Shown: positions 40,542-49,839 of the stretch, piece by piece | Position numbering within the stretch: the first letter of the stretch is position 1 | Layout of the letters: each line of letters opens with the position of its first letter | NCBI GenBank assembly: GCA_963575745.1 | Contig: CAUYUJ010004019.1 | Location: 1 to 64,000, forward strand | Length of the DNA: 64,000 bases | From: Prorocentrum cordatum | Lineage: Eukaryota > Sar > Dinophyceae > Prorocentrales > Prorocentraceae | Reading direction: 5' to 3' | The notes under the pieces: model-generated | The model's database searches: none | Seen by the model: only the letters and a program-made list of their open reading frames with translations | Told to the model about the DNA's origin: nothing | Made by a program: the position numbers and the translations under genes

Positions 40542-42323
40542 AACGGCAAACGGCCGTTCTGAGGCCGACGTTTCGGGTCGACGCAGAACGTTCTGAATGT
40601 ATTGATGTTTTGGCGCAGTGTGGAAAACGCTTGGCAGTGACGGTAGAGGACAAAGATCCAAATTCATTATGGGCTTGCTCACCCTTGCACGCCATTATGC
40701 GTTGGATGTGGTTGATTGCCAGATCAGGGGATAGATGGTCCTTCAGTTTCGTGCCCGCTCATCGCGTAGTTGCTTTGTACAGGCACTGGTTTGACAACTC
40801 GATTCCCCGGAACTTGCTTCCCAAGCGGTTCCCGATCTCATTGTCGACTATACCGTACGTTTACCATACCATTAAGCGCAAATGCTGGCGCAGTTCATAC
40901 CCATGTTCCTACCGGTCTGCATCCGCACATCAATGCACTAAGCCACGACACTCCTGCGTGAGGAATATCATCAGCTTCGCTCGTTTGCCAGGGAGACGCG
41001 TCTGGAGGGCTGCAGGCAGAGCACTTGGTTACCTTGTTCGCAAGTTTACGCCTGGCTGGTCAACTTCTAGCTTGCACACCGCATTTAATGAAGTCCGGCG
41101 AGCCGCTGAACAACTTCAAGGTCCAGCTTCTGATGTTCCACAGTGTGAATTGTGCCATGCTTCGATGGCCTTTCCGGGCATGTGTGTTGCAGATGCCGGC
41201 CAAGCATACGAGTCCATCCAAGTAGAGCATATAAATTCTACACTTGAATCTTTGTTCGAGGTAGCCGCTGGTGATCCGCACCACGCTTTTCTGCAAGTTT
41301 ATCACAACCGGAAGCGACCTCTCTGCAGGGGGCCGAGTTGGACTCGATTTTCGTGACCGTATAGTTTTCGCTTTGGGATCGTTGCAGAAGATTTTCAGTG
41401 CATTTTTGGAGATGCGTTTCTTTCGTTTTGGTGATTTCTTCTTGGTCCAACACGCTGGGATACCAATCGGAGGACCTCTTAGCCCAGCTATATTGGATTC
41501 AGTTTTTCCGAAGCAAGAGCATAATTTCGACATGGAGTATCCTCTTCGTGCACGGCTCTTCTTTGCCACTCGGTACGTTGACGATTTGCTGCTTGGGTCT
41601 CGACGGTTATGCCGCTCATGTCTCTTGCGCGTCATACCCGTTGTTTATGGTGACGTGATCTCCTTCGACGCGGACGACTCTTGGCATGTGCATGGCGGAG
41701 TTGTGATACAACCATTCCTGGATGGTGTGATCCATTTTGCTTGGGACGGTCTCAGTGTTGCTTTTGAGCATCGTAACATGGAGTTTGCTTTTACTGCGAA
41801 CTGGGACACCATCAAGAAGCGATCGCTCCAGCCAGCACCCGGTCTCGTGTCTAAGGATGATCTTCAATACCAACGCGGCGAACTCATAGGAAGACTTCGG
41901 CGCTGGCGTGCGATCAGTGACTGCATGGTGTCTTTTGTTACCGCAGTATATTGTGACATTCTATGTTTTCAGCACCACGGGTACGATAGCAAACACATCC
42001 AGGCATTGTTCACGAACTTGCCGCTGCACGCAGATCTGTTGGCAGTGATCGACATTGTCTGGAAATTAGCTTACGTGCATCGCCGGCTCAGCCCCCAATC
42101 GCAAGGTCAGATGCTTGCTCAAGTGTTATCGCTTGGATTGCCTACTGAGTTCTGGCCTGGCCTTCCGATGGCATACCAGAGTGGCGTGAGGCAAAATGCG
42201 CCTGCTGAATCCGAGGCCGCCCAGCCAGCTTGGGCATCTCTTCTTCTGGTCACGTCGGAGACCAAATTCACTGCAGCAGGGCTCCACGTCGCACAGATGT
42301 GTCTCTGGATGCAACAGTTGTGA
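40481..42323 (+). pseudogene. Penelope-like reverse transcriptase, one frameshift
   Basis: The first frame (40481-41356) has VLRPTFRVDAERSE, then LAVTVEDKDPNSLW (about 40640-40675), a segment I associate with dinoflagellate Penelope-like RTs, and YESIQVEHINSTLESLF. Near 41290-41350 homology moves to a second frame (41271-42323) with FGDFFLVQHAGIPIGGPLSP (RT motif with Gly-Gly-Pro-Leu-Ser) and FFATRYVDDLLLGSRRL (YVDD at 41574-41585). The stop at 42323 lies 60 bp before the right terminal repeat. The active-site Asp pair is intact. Only the frame changes prevent a full-length product. Confidence 0.75.
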
Positions 42324-42383
42324 AGTGTGATGCGCACGTGTGCTTCGTTGTTGTCGCTCTGTCCCGCCCTTTCTTGGGATGGC

Positions 42384-42634
42384 TTCTCTTCGATTCCTTG
42401 TAGCAGTGAGTAGCATTTACAATGAATTGTCATAGCAGTGATCGGGATGCGATTGTTCATGTAATCCGTAGCTCCATATTCCGGTTCAGGGGTCCACTGA
42501 GTGGCCGCTGGCATGCCCCAGGACGCGCTCAAGTAGCACAGCGGGCGTCACCCCTGATAAAAAGAGCTTTGCTCCGAGGCCCTGGGAGGCAAGTAATTTG
42601 TCAATTATTTGCTGAACAGTTTCACTTAGCAAGG
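42384..42634 (+). repeat. Penelope-like terminal repeat, right copy
   Basis: Same 251 bp as the left copy apart from three substitutions. It is followed at once by GGAGGAGG of the target array. Confidence 0.9.
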
Positions 42635-43000
42635 AGGAGGAGGAAGAGGAGGATGAGGAGGAGGAGAAGGAGGAGGAGGAGGAGGGATGGGAAAGAAAGA
42701 CCAGCACAAAAGAGTAGGGAGGAGGAGAGGAGGAGGGAGGAGGAGGAGGAGGAGGGAGGAAGCAAACGCTGCGAGCCGCATCGCTCAGAGTCTGGCCAAC
42801 AAGGAGGGAGAAAGGAAGAGGGAGACGAGAGCAGAGAAGAGGGAAGAGGGAGGAGGAGGGAGGACGAGGAGAACGAGAAGGAGAAGGACGAGGGAGAAGA
42901 GAGGAGGGTAATAAAAGGAGGGCAATAGGAAAGTAGGAGGAGGGTGACAAGGAGGGAAGAGGAAGGCAGGAGGAGGAGGAGGAGGAGGAGGAGGAGGAGG
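42635..43000. repeat. (GGA)n array between two retroelements
   Basis: Purine-rich GGA/GAGGA sequence. It separates the Penelope-like element from the second Copia element and flanks both insertion sites. Confidence 0.95.
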
Positions 43001-43290
43001 TGTGAATTGCACTCCGTACAATGTGTTTTCAGAGGTGTTTCTGACTAATATGTTAGAGCAAGCACTCTCCCCCCCAGCAGCGTGGCAGCATGTATAAAGC
43101 AGGCATGATAGGAAGGAGCAAGCACTGTTGCCGTTTGAGCTCGAGAGGCCTCTCGACTGACCAGAAACGCTATCATCACCCTCCCTGCACGCAGAGCGAT
43201 TGTGGACGAGGGTGCTCGAGGAGAAGTTGGCAGGTTTCGGACTTCGATTCGATCACGATTGAAGACTTAGAGTGCTTCGACCGATTCACA
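43001..43290 (+). repeat. Second Copia element, 5' LTR
   Basis: 290 bp starting TGTGAATTGCACTCC and ending GACCGATTCACA. It contains the near-palindromic GAGCTCGAGAGGCCTCTCGA. It is preceded by GGAGG of the purine array. Confidence 0.93.
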
Positions 43291-43308
43291 TTGGTAGCTG
43301 GAGCGATC
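43291..43308 (+). other. Primer binding site
   Basis: TTGGTAGCTGGAGCGATC begins immediately after the LTR. TGGTAGC...GAGCGATC is close to the complement of the initiator-Met tRNA 3' part (TGGTA-type site common in Copia). Confidence 0.55.
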
Positions 43309-43333
43309 TGTTCACGGACCACAGTTATCACCC

Positions 43334-46300
43334 ATGGGACCGCCTGGCGGGGGACGCGGCGCAGCAGCAGCAGGACGAGATGACGCACAGCCGCCCGCGA
43401 GTTTCATCGGCAGAGCCCCAGAGTTCGACGGCTCGATCGATGGCTACAGGACTTTCAGGAAGAAGGTGGAGATCTTCGCGGCGAGGGCTCGCGGACGCGA
43501 GCAGGAGAAAGGAGTAGGGCTCGAGATAATGCAAGGCCTGTGTGGCCGAGCGTGGGAGGTGGTCGAGGATATCGAGATCGGCGAGATCGAGAAGGAGAAA
43601 GGCTGACAGACCATCATCCAGGCGCTCGACAGGGCATACAAGTATGATCAGATTACGGAACTCCCGACGGACTTCGAGAATTTCTTCTTCAAGGCAGCCC
43701 GCAAGCCCAAGGAGACTCTCATTGACTACTTGACGAGGTTTCGGACATCAGAGCGGAAAGTGCGAGCACACGACGTCATATTACCAGACGAAGTGCTCGG
43801 CTGGTTTCTACTACGGAGGGCCGGGCTCGACAAAGAGGGCAAGCAGCTCATCATGAACCAGGTCGGCGACAACCTCTCACTGGACAAGGTCGAGGGCGAG
43901 CTGAAGAAGACGTTCGGGCTAGACTCGATGCCAAGCTCTCGAGCCAGTGCTGGAGCGGCAGCCTACCACCTGGACGACTACGAGGAGTTCGACGAGCAGG
44001 ACGACGTTTACTACGGAGGCGACGACGAGGAGCACTACTACGATGATTACGGCGAGGACCACCAAGAGATGGGCCCGAGCTTCGATTCGGAAGCGGCCTA
44101 CTACAGCGAGACACTGACGAACAACCCCCCCATGCCAGACCAGGCGTACGACGTAGACCAATACGATGAGATAATGGCAGCATACACCGACGCGAGACAG
44201 AAGATGAACGACATGAGGTTGGCCAGAGGTTTTTACCCAGTCGTAGCTATGGTGCCGCCACCGACGAGGAGTACTGGAGCTATCATACCCTCACGGGCCC
44301 CTGCCGCTGGCAGAGGTCGAGGTGCGGCGCGAGGCGCGTCCCGAGGCCGGGCTACAGGGAGAGGTGCGACGGCTTCGAAGGGACGTGGCAAGAACCACTT
44401 TGCAGGCAGCTACGGAAAGGGCGCAGCAGGCCGTGGACCACCTCACCCACCACCGAGAGCGACAGAAGAGACGATATGCCTACGATGCGGTGCTCGAGGT
44501 CACTTCGCCAAGGACTGCCCCCACGCGAGCAGGAAGAGGCAGAACGTCGGCGACGATTCCGCAGAGGCGCGGATGGTCACGGACGAGGCGGAGGACGTGT
44601 ACAACTCGACCGAGCTCAACCCGTCGGAAGCGATACACGATAGTGGGGCGACCAGCGTTATTGTGGGACACGAGACGCTCAGAGGATATTGCAAGCAGCT
44701 GGCCGCCAAAAGATTTCCAGTCAGCAAGATGAAGTTTTTCCCGTGTTCCAAGAACTTCAGGTACGGCAACGACTCGACCGGTGAGGCGACGGCGCGTGCA
44801 GTTGTCCCGTCTTTCCCTGGAGGCAAGTTTGTGGAGATTCTCACGTATGTGATTCCTGGCCACACGCCATTTCTGTTTGCCAGGCCAGTGATGGAGGAGC
44901 TCGGGATGGTCGTGGATTTCAAGAATAAGAGGGCATGCTGGGACGGTGATGGCAAGTGGTTTCAGCTACGCCAGCAGCCCAGTCGCGGCCACTTCATCAT
45001 CGACATGCTGGAGAGTTTCAGTACATGTATGAAGGATCGCGCCGACCAGACCCTACTGCCTCACAACATGATGGACCACGTGCGCGTGCAGCATCCGATC
45101 AGCCCCTACACGTTTCTTGGAGACGAGGTGCTGGCGTACGAGGAGTCCGTGGACTTCATCGGCACAATGGTCGAGATAGACAACAAGGTCGACGCGGCAG
45201 AGGACAACAGCTACATCACCAAAGACCTCAACCTGAAGCAGTTGCGCAAGTGCCAGGAGTCCGTAGACACGGCCGTCAAGGAGTTGAAGCAGGACCTGAG
45301 CAAGGCGAAGGACATCCAGAAGGCCAAGCGCAAGATATGGGAGGTCTACGGTGGCACTTCGGAGTTGACAAAGGAGTTGAAGAGACGCGGACATCAGGCA
45401 AGGACGTTCGGGATGCACAACGGCTGGGATTTCAGTAAGATCGCTACGCAGAAGAAATTTCTCGACCTGGTCGACGAGGAGCAGCCGGACGACATCTGGA
45501 TGAGTCCCGAGTGCAAGCTCTGGACGCTGATGCAGGAGCGAGGTTGCAAGACGGACGAGGACAAGCAGAAGCTGCAGCAGCGGCGCTCGGACAACCGTCA
45601 GACGCACCTGATGTTCTGCAGTAAGATCTACCTCAAGCAGTGGAAGGCTGGACGAGACGCACACTTGGAGCAACCCTCTACGGCACGAAGCTGGAAGACG
45701 AAGGCGCTATACGAGTTGCCTGGACACCATGTGCTTTTCGACCAGTGTATGACAGGATTGGAGATTCCAGGAGAGGGCTTGGCTCGCAAGAGGACTGGAG
45801 TTCGCACAACACGACGAGGACTGGCAGAAGGACTATTCGAGTACCAGTGCGACAAGCAGCACGAGCATGTCCACCTGGAGGGCAAAATTCCAGGTACCAA
45901 CCTACACCGCACGAGCTTCGCCGAGAACTACGGGACCCTGCTGGCCAAGATCCTCAGCGATCTGCTGGAGCAGCCCCCCCCTCAGGACTCGGATATCCTA
46001 GTGCTGGGTCTCGAGGCAGGCGAGGACGCGGTGGAGCATATCTACCACACGACGGTGGACAGCAGCAGCAACGACCCGAAGGAGATGTACCAGAACAGGC
46101 TGCTGGGGAGCGAGTTCGGCCAGAACGTGGTCAGGTATGTGGAGCGCCTCCACAAGAACCTGGGCCACCCCAGCACGGAGGTTTTCGTGCGGATGCTGAC
46201 GGCGGCGAAGGCGCGAGAGGAAGTCATAGCGTGTGCGAGGAAGTACCTATGCGCGATCTGCGCAGAGCGGAAGAAGGCCTCCCAACCACCGAAGTCAGCA

Positions 46301-46489
46301 CCACCATCCTGGAAGACGTTCAACCAGGCAGTCTACTTGGACTTGTTCGAGTTCAAGCTGCGCTCGGGCTCGGCGAAGATCGCGCACATGCGGACGAGAA
46401 GTTCCAGGCCGCCAAGAAGAAGACCGCCAAGGACCGCCAGGCAGAGGCCAAGAGGTTCGCCATATCTAAGCCAAAGACCAGCGCGATGA
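43334..46489 (+). CDS. Gag, protease, methyltransferase-like domain, integrase N-terminus
   Basis: One frame from the ATG at 43334 with a single TGA at 43604-43606; beyond it the frame is open to 46489. Gag (43334-44200) includes PPASFIGRAPEFDGSIDGYR, then a Tyr/Asp-rich stretch and a Gly/Arg-rich segment. The CCHC knuckle is CLRCGARGHFAKDC (about 44477-44520) and the protease is AIHDSGATSVIVG (about 44632). Residues coded at 45331-45720 read WEVYGGTSELTKELKRRG (motif I-like), DDIWMSPECKLWTLM (motif IV-like Pro-Glu-Cys) and HLEQPSTARSW (motif VI-like), the order of a C5-methyltransferase-like fold. Integrase begins with RLHKNLGHPSTEVF, CAICAERKKA and YLDLFEFKL, which carries the first Asp, and then stops at the deletion. 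I recall this domain order from other dinoflagellate polyproteins. The catalytic Pro-Cys of true methyltransferases is replaced by Glu-Cys, so activity is doubtful. Confidence 0.8.
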
Positions 46490-46968
46490 CGGCCCTGGCG
46501 ACTATGACGTCTATGACGACAGCGGCGGCCAGCGAGGTGAAGATCTACGAGAGCGAGGCGGAGCAGGCCCTGGTGGAGTTAAAGTGGACCGAGAGCCAGA
46601 GGATTGTGATCAGCATACCGCTCAGCACGTTCGTGAAAGGACTTTTCAGCATGCTGGTGGCGATCGTGCTGCTGGGCTTCGTGTGCTGCGCAGTGCTCAA
46701 GGCTGCAGGCACGGCGCGGCCGGTCCCGACATCTCCAGAGCCAGGCAGTGAGAAGGAGTTTGTACCGACACAGATCCCGAAGGAGAAGAAGGTGAACTTG
46801 AGTACGGTCAAGTGGGACATTGGTTGCCAGGGACCAGTCAACTACACGAGTGTTGGGCGACCCGACGGACAGTACGGACAATACAAACACGTGACGAATG
46901 GATTTCGGCGAGGCTGGGAGGTTACCCGTGAGCTGCATATTGTGCAGCAGAAGCCGCACCATGAGTGA
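46385..46968 (+). CDS. 3' region of second Copia element with membrane segment
   Basis: In a different frame from the preceding ORF. Homology to coding sequence starts at the junction near 46390: a Lys/Ala-rich stretch (FQAAKKKTAKDRQAEAKRF), acidic residues, then a clear membrane segment FVKGLFSMLVAIVLLGFVCC (about 46631-46690), a Pro-rich spacer, NLSTVKWDIGCQGPVNYTSV and an end at PHHE (stop after 46968). It is probably the C-terminus of the original gag-pol or a separate 3' ORF. Such a segment is not part of standard Copia elements, and its role is unknown. Confidence 0.5.
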
Positions 46969-47229
46969 CGGTGCCCCGGCAAATCTTGATTTGCATCCTG
47001 TTCCAGTCTCGTGCCTTTTCTTTCCCCATTCTCTCAATGAAGCTATTTCAGCAGAGGTATGCGACTACTTTGTTTGGCGCAGTTTCTCTCGAGCAAGGCA
47101 GAGTTGGTGTCCGGACGCCAGTTTGGGCGGTCGAGCCGACGATAATGATCTGCGAGCTGCTGTGGTGTTCTTTATTTTTCATGTAATTGAGGTGAGAGTT
47201 TTACACGTTTTCATTCCCTTTCTTACCAG

Positions 47230-47519
47230 TGTGAATTGCACTCCGTACAATGTGTTTTCAGAGGTGTTTCTGACTAATATGTTAGAGCAAGCACTCTCCC
47301 CCCCAGCAGCGTGGCAGCATGTATAAAGCAGGCATGATAGGAAGGAGCAAGCACTGTTGCCGTTTGAGCTCGAGAGGCCTCTCGACTGACCAGAAACGCT
47401 ATCATCACCCTCCCTGCACGCAGAGCGATTGTGGACGAGGGTGCTCGAGGAGAAGTTGGCAGATTTCGGACTTCGATTCGACCACGATTGAAGACTTAGA
47501 GTGCTTCGACCGATTCACA
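47230..47519 (+). repeat. Second Copia element, 3' LTR
   Basis: 290 bp, two substitutions from the 5' LTR. The 30 bases before it are pyrimidine-rich (CATTCCCTTTCTTACCAG), so no normal polypurine tract is seen on the coding strand. Confidence 0.93.
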
Positions 47520-48545
47520 GGGGGAGTCAAGGGTCAAGAGTCGGCCTGAGCCCGAAGGCCCAGGTCCAGAAAGAAGAAGGGTGGGACATCAAGAAGAAGC
47601 AACAAAACAACAAAAAGCACGAATCGCGAAGCGCTGGCCGCGCCGCGGCGACGAGCAAGGAGAGGAGCAGGAGGAGGTGGCTCGCACTGTCTGCGGCGGC
47701 CATCTGCAGCTCTCAGACCTGAACACGGTCCGAACTGGTCGCTGATCCAGCACACACTCATGTGAGCACTGGCGCACATAGCTGAAACCCCTATTGAAGC
47801 ATCAATGGACTCCAGGGGATATGAGGAGTTGATGGAGGAGGAGGAGGAGGAGGAGGAGCAGCAGCAGATATCCAAGGATCTGTTTTCAATCCTGGCATGC
47901 CGTTCCCAGGCCCCGGAGCCATCAAAAACGGGCACAGGACAAAAAGCTGCCCACGGGGGAGGTGGAAGGCCATCTTGGGCCGCGCATTCATAAAATCATA
48001 TCGTCGGACGTTTGCGGACGAGGTGGAGGAAAACGAAGAGAAGGAGAACGTTTAGGAGGAGGGGAAAGGGGGTTGAAGAGGAAGAGGAGGGGGACAGGAC
48101 GGGGACAAGGATGGGAGGCCCATCCGACGCGGAATGGCACAGGAAACCACGAAATGCCTCGAGAGCAAGTCCCGTTGCCTCATCGCTGCAGGAGGAGAGG
48201 GAGGAACAGGCGAGGAGAAGAAAAACGAGGACGAGAAGGAGGAGGAAGAGGATGAGGAGAATACGAGGGACGGGGCGGAGGAGGACGCCGATGACGATGA
48301 CATGTTCAAATTTCAAGCCCTGTTGGCCAGGTCCCGGCGGTGGAAGCAACAGACGGAAAAGGAAGCTGCACGATTGGAAATGTGCCACGGGACGGCCACC
48401 GAGGTGCTCGGCCAGGCTGAGGAGGATGACGACCAGGAGGGAGCCCCAGCCGGGTGCTTCGTCTCTACAGGAGGGAGGAGAAGAGAAGAGCGCCCGAGAG
48501 AGGGCGGAGGAGGAGGATAAATGGAGGAACCAAGAATTGCACTAA
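47520..48545 (+). other. Charged low-complexity region, possible small ORF
   Basis: Frames here are Glu/Arg/Lys-rich, driven by GGA/GAA-type sequence (arrays at 47834-47860, 48000-48100, 48190-48280). The most protein-like is 48134-48520 on the plus strand, with DDDDMFKFQALLARSRRWKQ and TATEVLGQAEEDDDQEG. I see no family and would not rely on it. Confidence 0.25.
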
Positions 48546-48559
48546 CATAATATGTGTCC

Positions 48560-48690
48560 GAGCTCTGCGCGGATCTCTTGGATCGGCGCTGGACCCCTTT
48601 CCCTGGCGCGCGGAGCGCGCCAGGGGCAGGGCCGCAGGCAGCGCCAGAGGGGCCCAGCGCCGACCCGAGAAATCCACGCGGAGCTCCGAG
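48560..48690. repeat. Long imperfect palindrome
   Basis: Outer arms (about 48560-48598 and 48650-48687) share GAGCTC(T/C)GCG(C/T)GGAT and GGCGCTGG in reverse complement. The centre is CCCTGGCGCGC-GGA-GCGCGCCAGGG (48601-48625), a perfect 11-bp stem. Related frames on both strands therefore give similar peptides; neither is supported as a gene. Confidence 0.8.
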
Positions 48691-48959
48691 AAATCGTGTG
48701 TGCACTGCTCTTTGCTCTTCGAAGACGAGGAGCTCTGCTCTGGCCGCACACCCCCGCGCGCGGCGGCGCCGCGTCGTCAGTCGCCGCGCTCCACGGGGGG
48801 TGGGGGGCCTGGCAGGGGGCCGCGGCGGCCCAGAGGCTGGCCATTGGTGGGCTCGCGGGGGTGCAGAGGGAGCGAGGAGGAGGGAGGATTGCTTCAAGGC
48901 CACCCAAACCCGTCTTCAGTGATGAGGCGGTCCTCGGCGAAATACTTTGCGGTGCGCTG

Positions 48960-49140
48960 ACAGACCGTGCGGTAACCTCGAAATCCCCCAAGACCTCACC
49001 GCACGGTCCGTCACCGCACGGTCTTGGGACCCGGGGCCCCTGTCGCCCAAGACATCGGAGAACGACCCGAGTCCCAAAACCGTGCGGTGACCCCGAATCC
49101 CCACCGACTCACCGCACGGTGTGGTCACCGCCCCGTTTGG
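48960..49140. repeat. ACCGTGCGGT inverted-motif cluster, part 1
   Basis: ACCGTGCGGT or its complement ACCGCACGGT occurs about five times, often as CACCGCACGGT and joined to TTGGGAC or GTCCCAAAAC. A second cluster lies at 49640-49835. Confidence 0.75.
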
Positions 49141-49484
49141 GGGCCCATTGGAGACTTGGGCAGCTTCCGGGAACTCCGTGCTGACAGAAACCAGCAGTTG
49201 TCCGACAGCGGGCCACATCCTCAAAGTAAATAAGATGGCCAAAACCTGATGCCAGTGGCCGTGATGCGGGGAGGGAGCGGTGAGGAGAGCGAGGAGGGAA
49301 GAGGCTGGGGCTCGGTCTGCCGAGCCCCAAACTTCCGACGATCTGATTTGTTCAACCATCCGTTTTTCCTCGAATTCGGCCTGTTGGGCCCCTGTCGGGC
49401 CCGGGGACCGTCGAAACCAGATCCAGGACGAAAAAGTTCCCCATGGGAATGGGTCGGTCGGGACCTCTGTGGAGGAAGGCGACC

Positions 49485-49600
49485 CTGAGATCCGGATGTT
49501 GCATTTTTTCACACACGGCGGTTTCGCCCGCTTTCGGGCCCCAGGGCCATCACGGATCGATCCGGCTCGAAAAATGCTGCAGAAACATGGGATCTGGGGG
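49485..49600. repeat. Dispersed repeat, copy 2
   Basis: Relative of 37047-37165 (CCCTGAGATCC, GTTGCA-TTTTTTCACAC, then CCATCAC..GATCCGGCTCG). Together they define an unannotated interspersed repeat of at least 115 bp. Confidence 0.6.
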
Positions 49601-49639
49601 CCCAGTCGTGACTTGTTTGCGATGTTGCATTTGCTTCGC

Positions 49640-49835
49640 AACGTCGCATCTCAAGGTGTGGTAAGGCAGTGGGGACTCACCAGGTGGCCGCACGGCTTTG
49701 GGACTCGAGCTGGTCTCCGAGGATGTCTCGGGCGACTGGCGCCTCTGGAGTCCCAAAACGGTGCGGTGGCGGGCCGTGCGGTGAGGTCACTGGATATTCC
49801 GAGGTCCCCACACCGCACCGTATTGGGACCCCCGA
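49640..49835. repeat. ACCGTGCGGT inverted-motif cluster, part 2
   Basis: GGCCGCACGGCTTTGGGACT, AAAACGGTGCGGTGGC, GGCCGTGCGGTGAGG and CACCGCACCG follow each other with the same TTGGGAC context as the first cluster. Confidence 0.65.
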
Positions 49836-49839
49836 CTCC

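Larger units (their letters stand above)
38435..42634 (+). mobile_element. Penelope-like element with N-terminal GIY-YIG domain
   Basis: A 4.2-kb element flanked by two 251-bp direct repeats (38435-38685 and 42384-42634) that differ at three positions, about 99% identical. In between, on the plus strand, are a GIY-YIG-like domain followed by a reverse transcriptase with GGPLS and YVDD boxes, with no integrase, protease or RNase H. Terminal direct repeats plus GIY-YIG plus RT are diagnostic of Penelope-like elements. The nuclease placed before the RT is the permuted arrangement described for Naiad/Chlamys-type elements. Two frame changes interrupt the coding region. Confidence 0.8.
43001..47519 (+). 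mobile_element. Copia-type LTR element with methyltransferase-like domain, lacking RT
   Basis: Identical-length LTRs of 290 bp (43001-43290, 47230-47519) differ at two positions and end in the inverted repeat TGTGAAT...ATTCACA. Inside are Gag, CCHC, protease, a C5-methyltransferase-like domain and the beginning of integrase. An abrupt junction near 46390 then leads to a 3' region with a membrane segment. Integrase core, RT and RNase H are absent. It must be non-autonomous; the near-identical LTRs mean it was moved recently by a relative. Confidence 0.85.
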
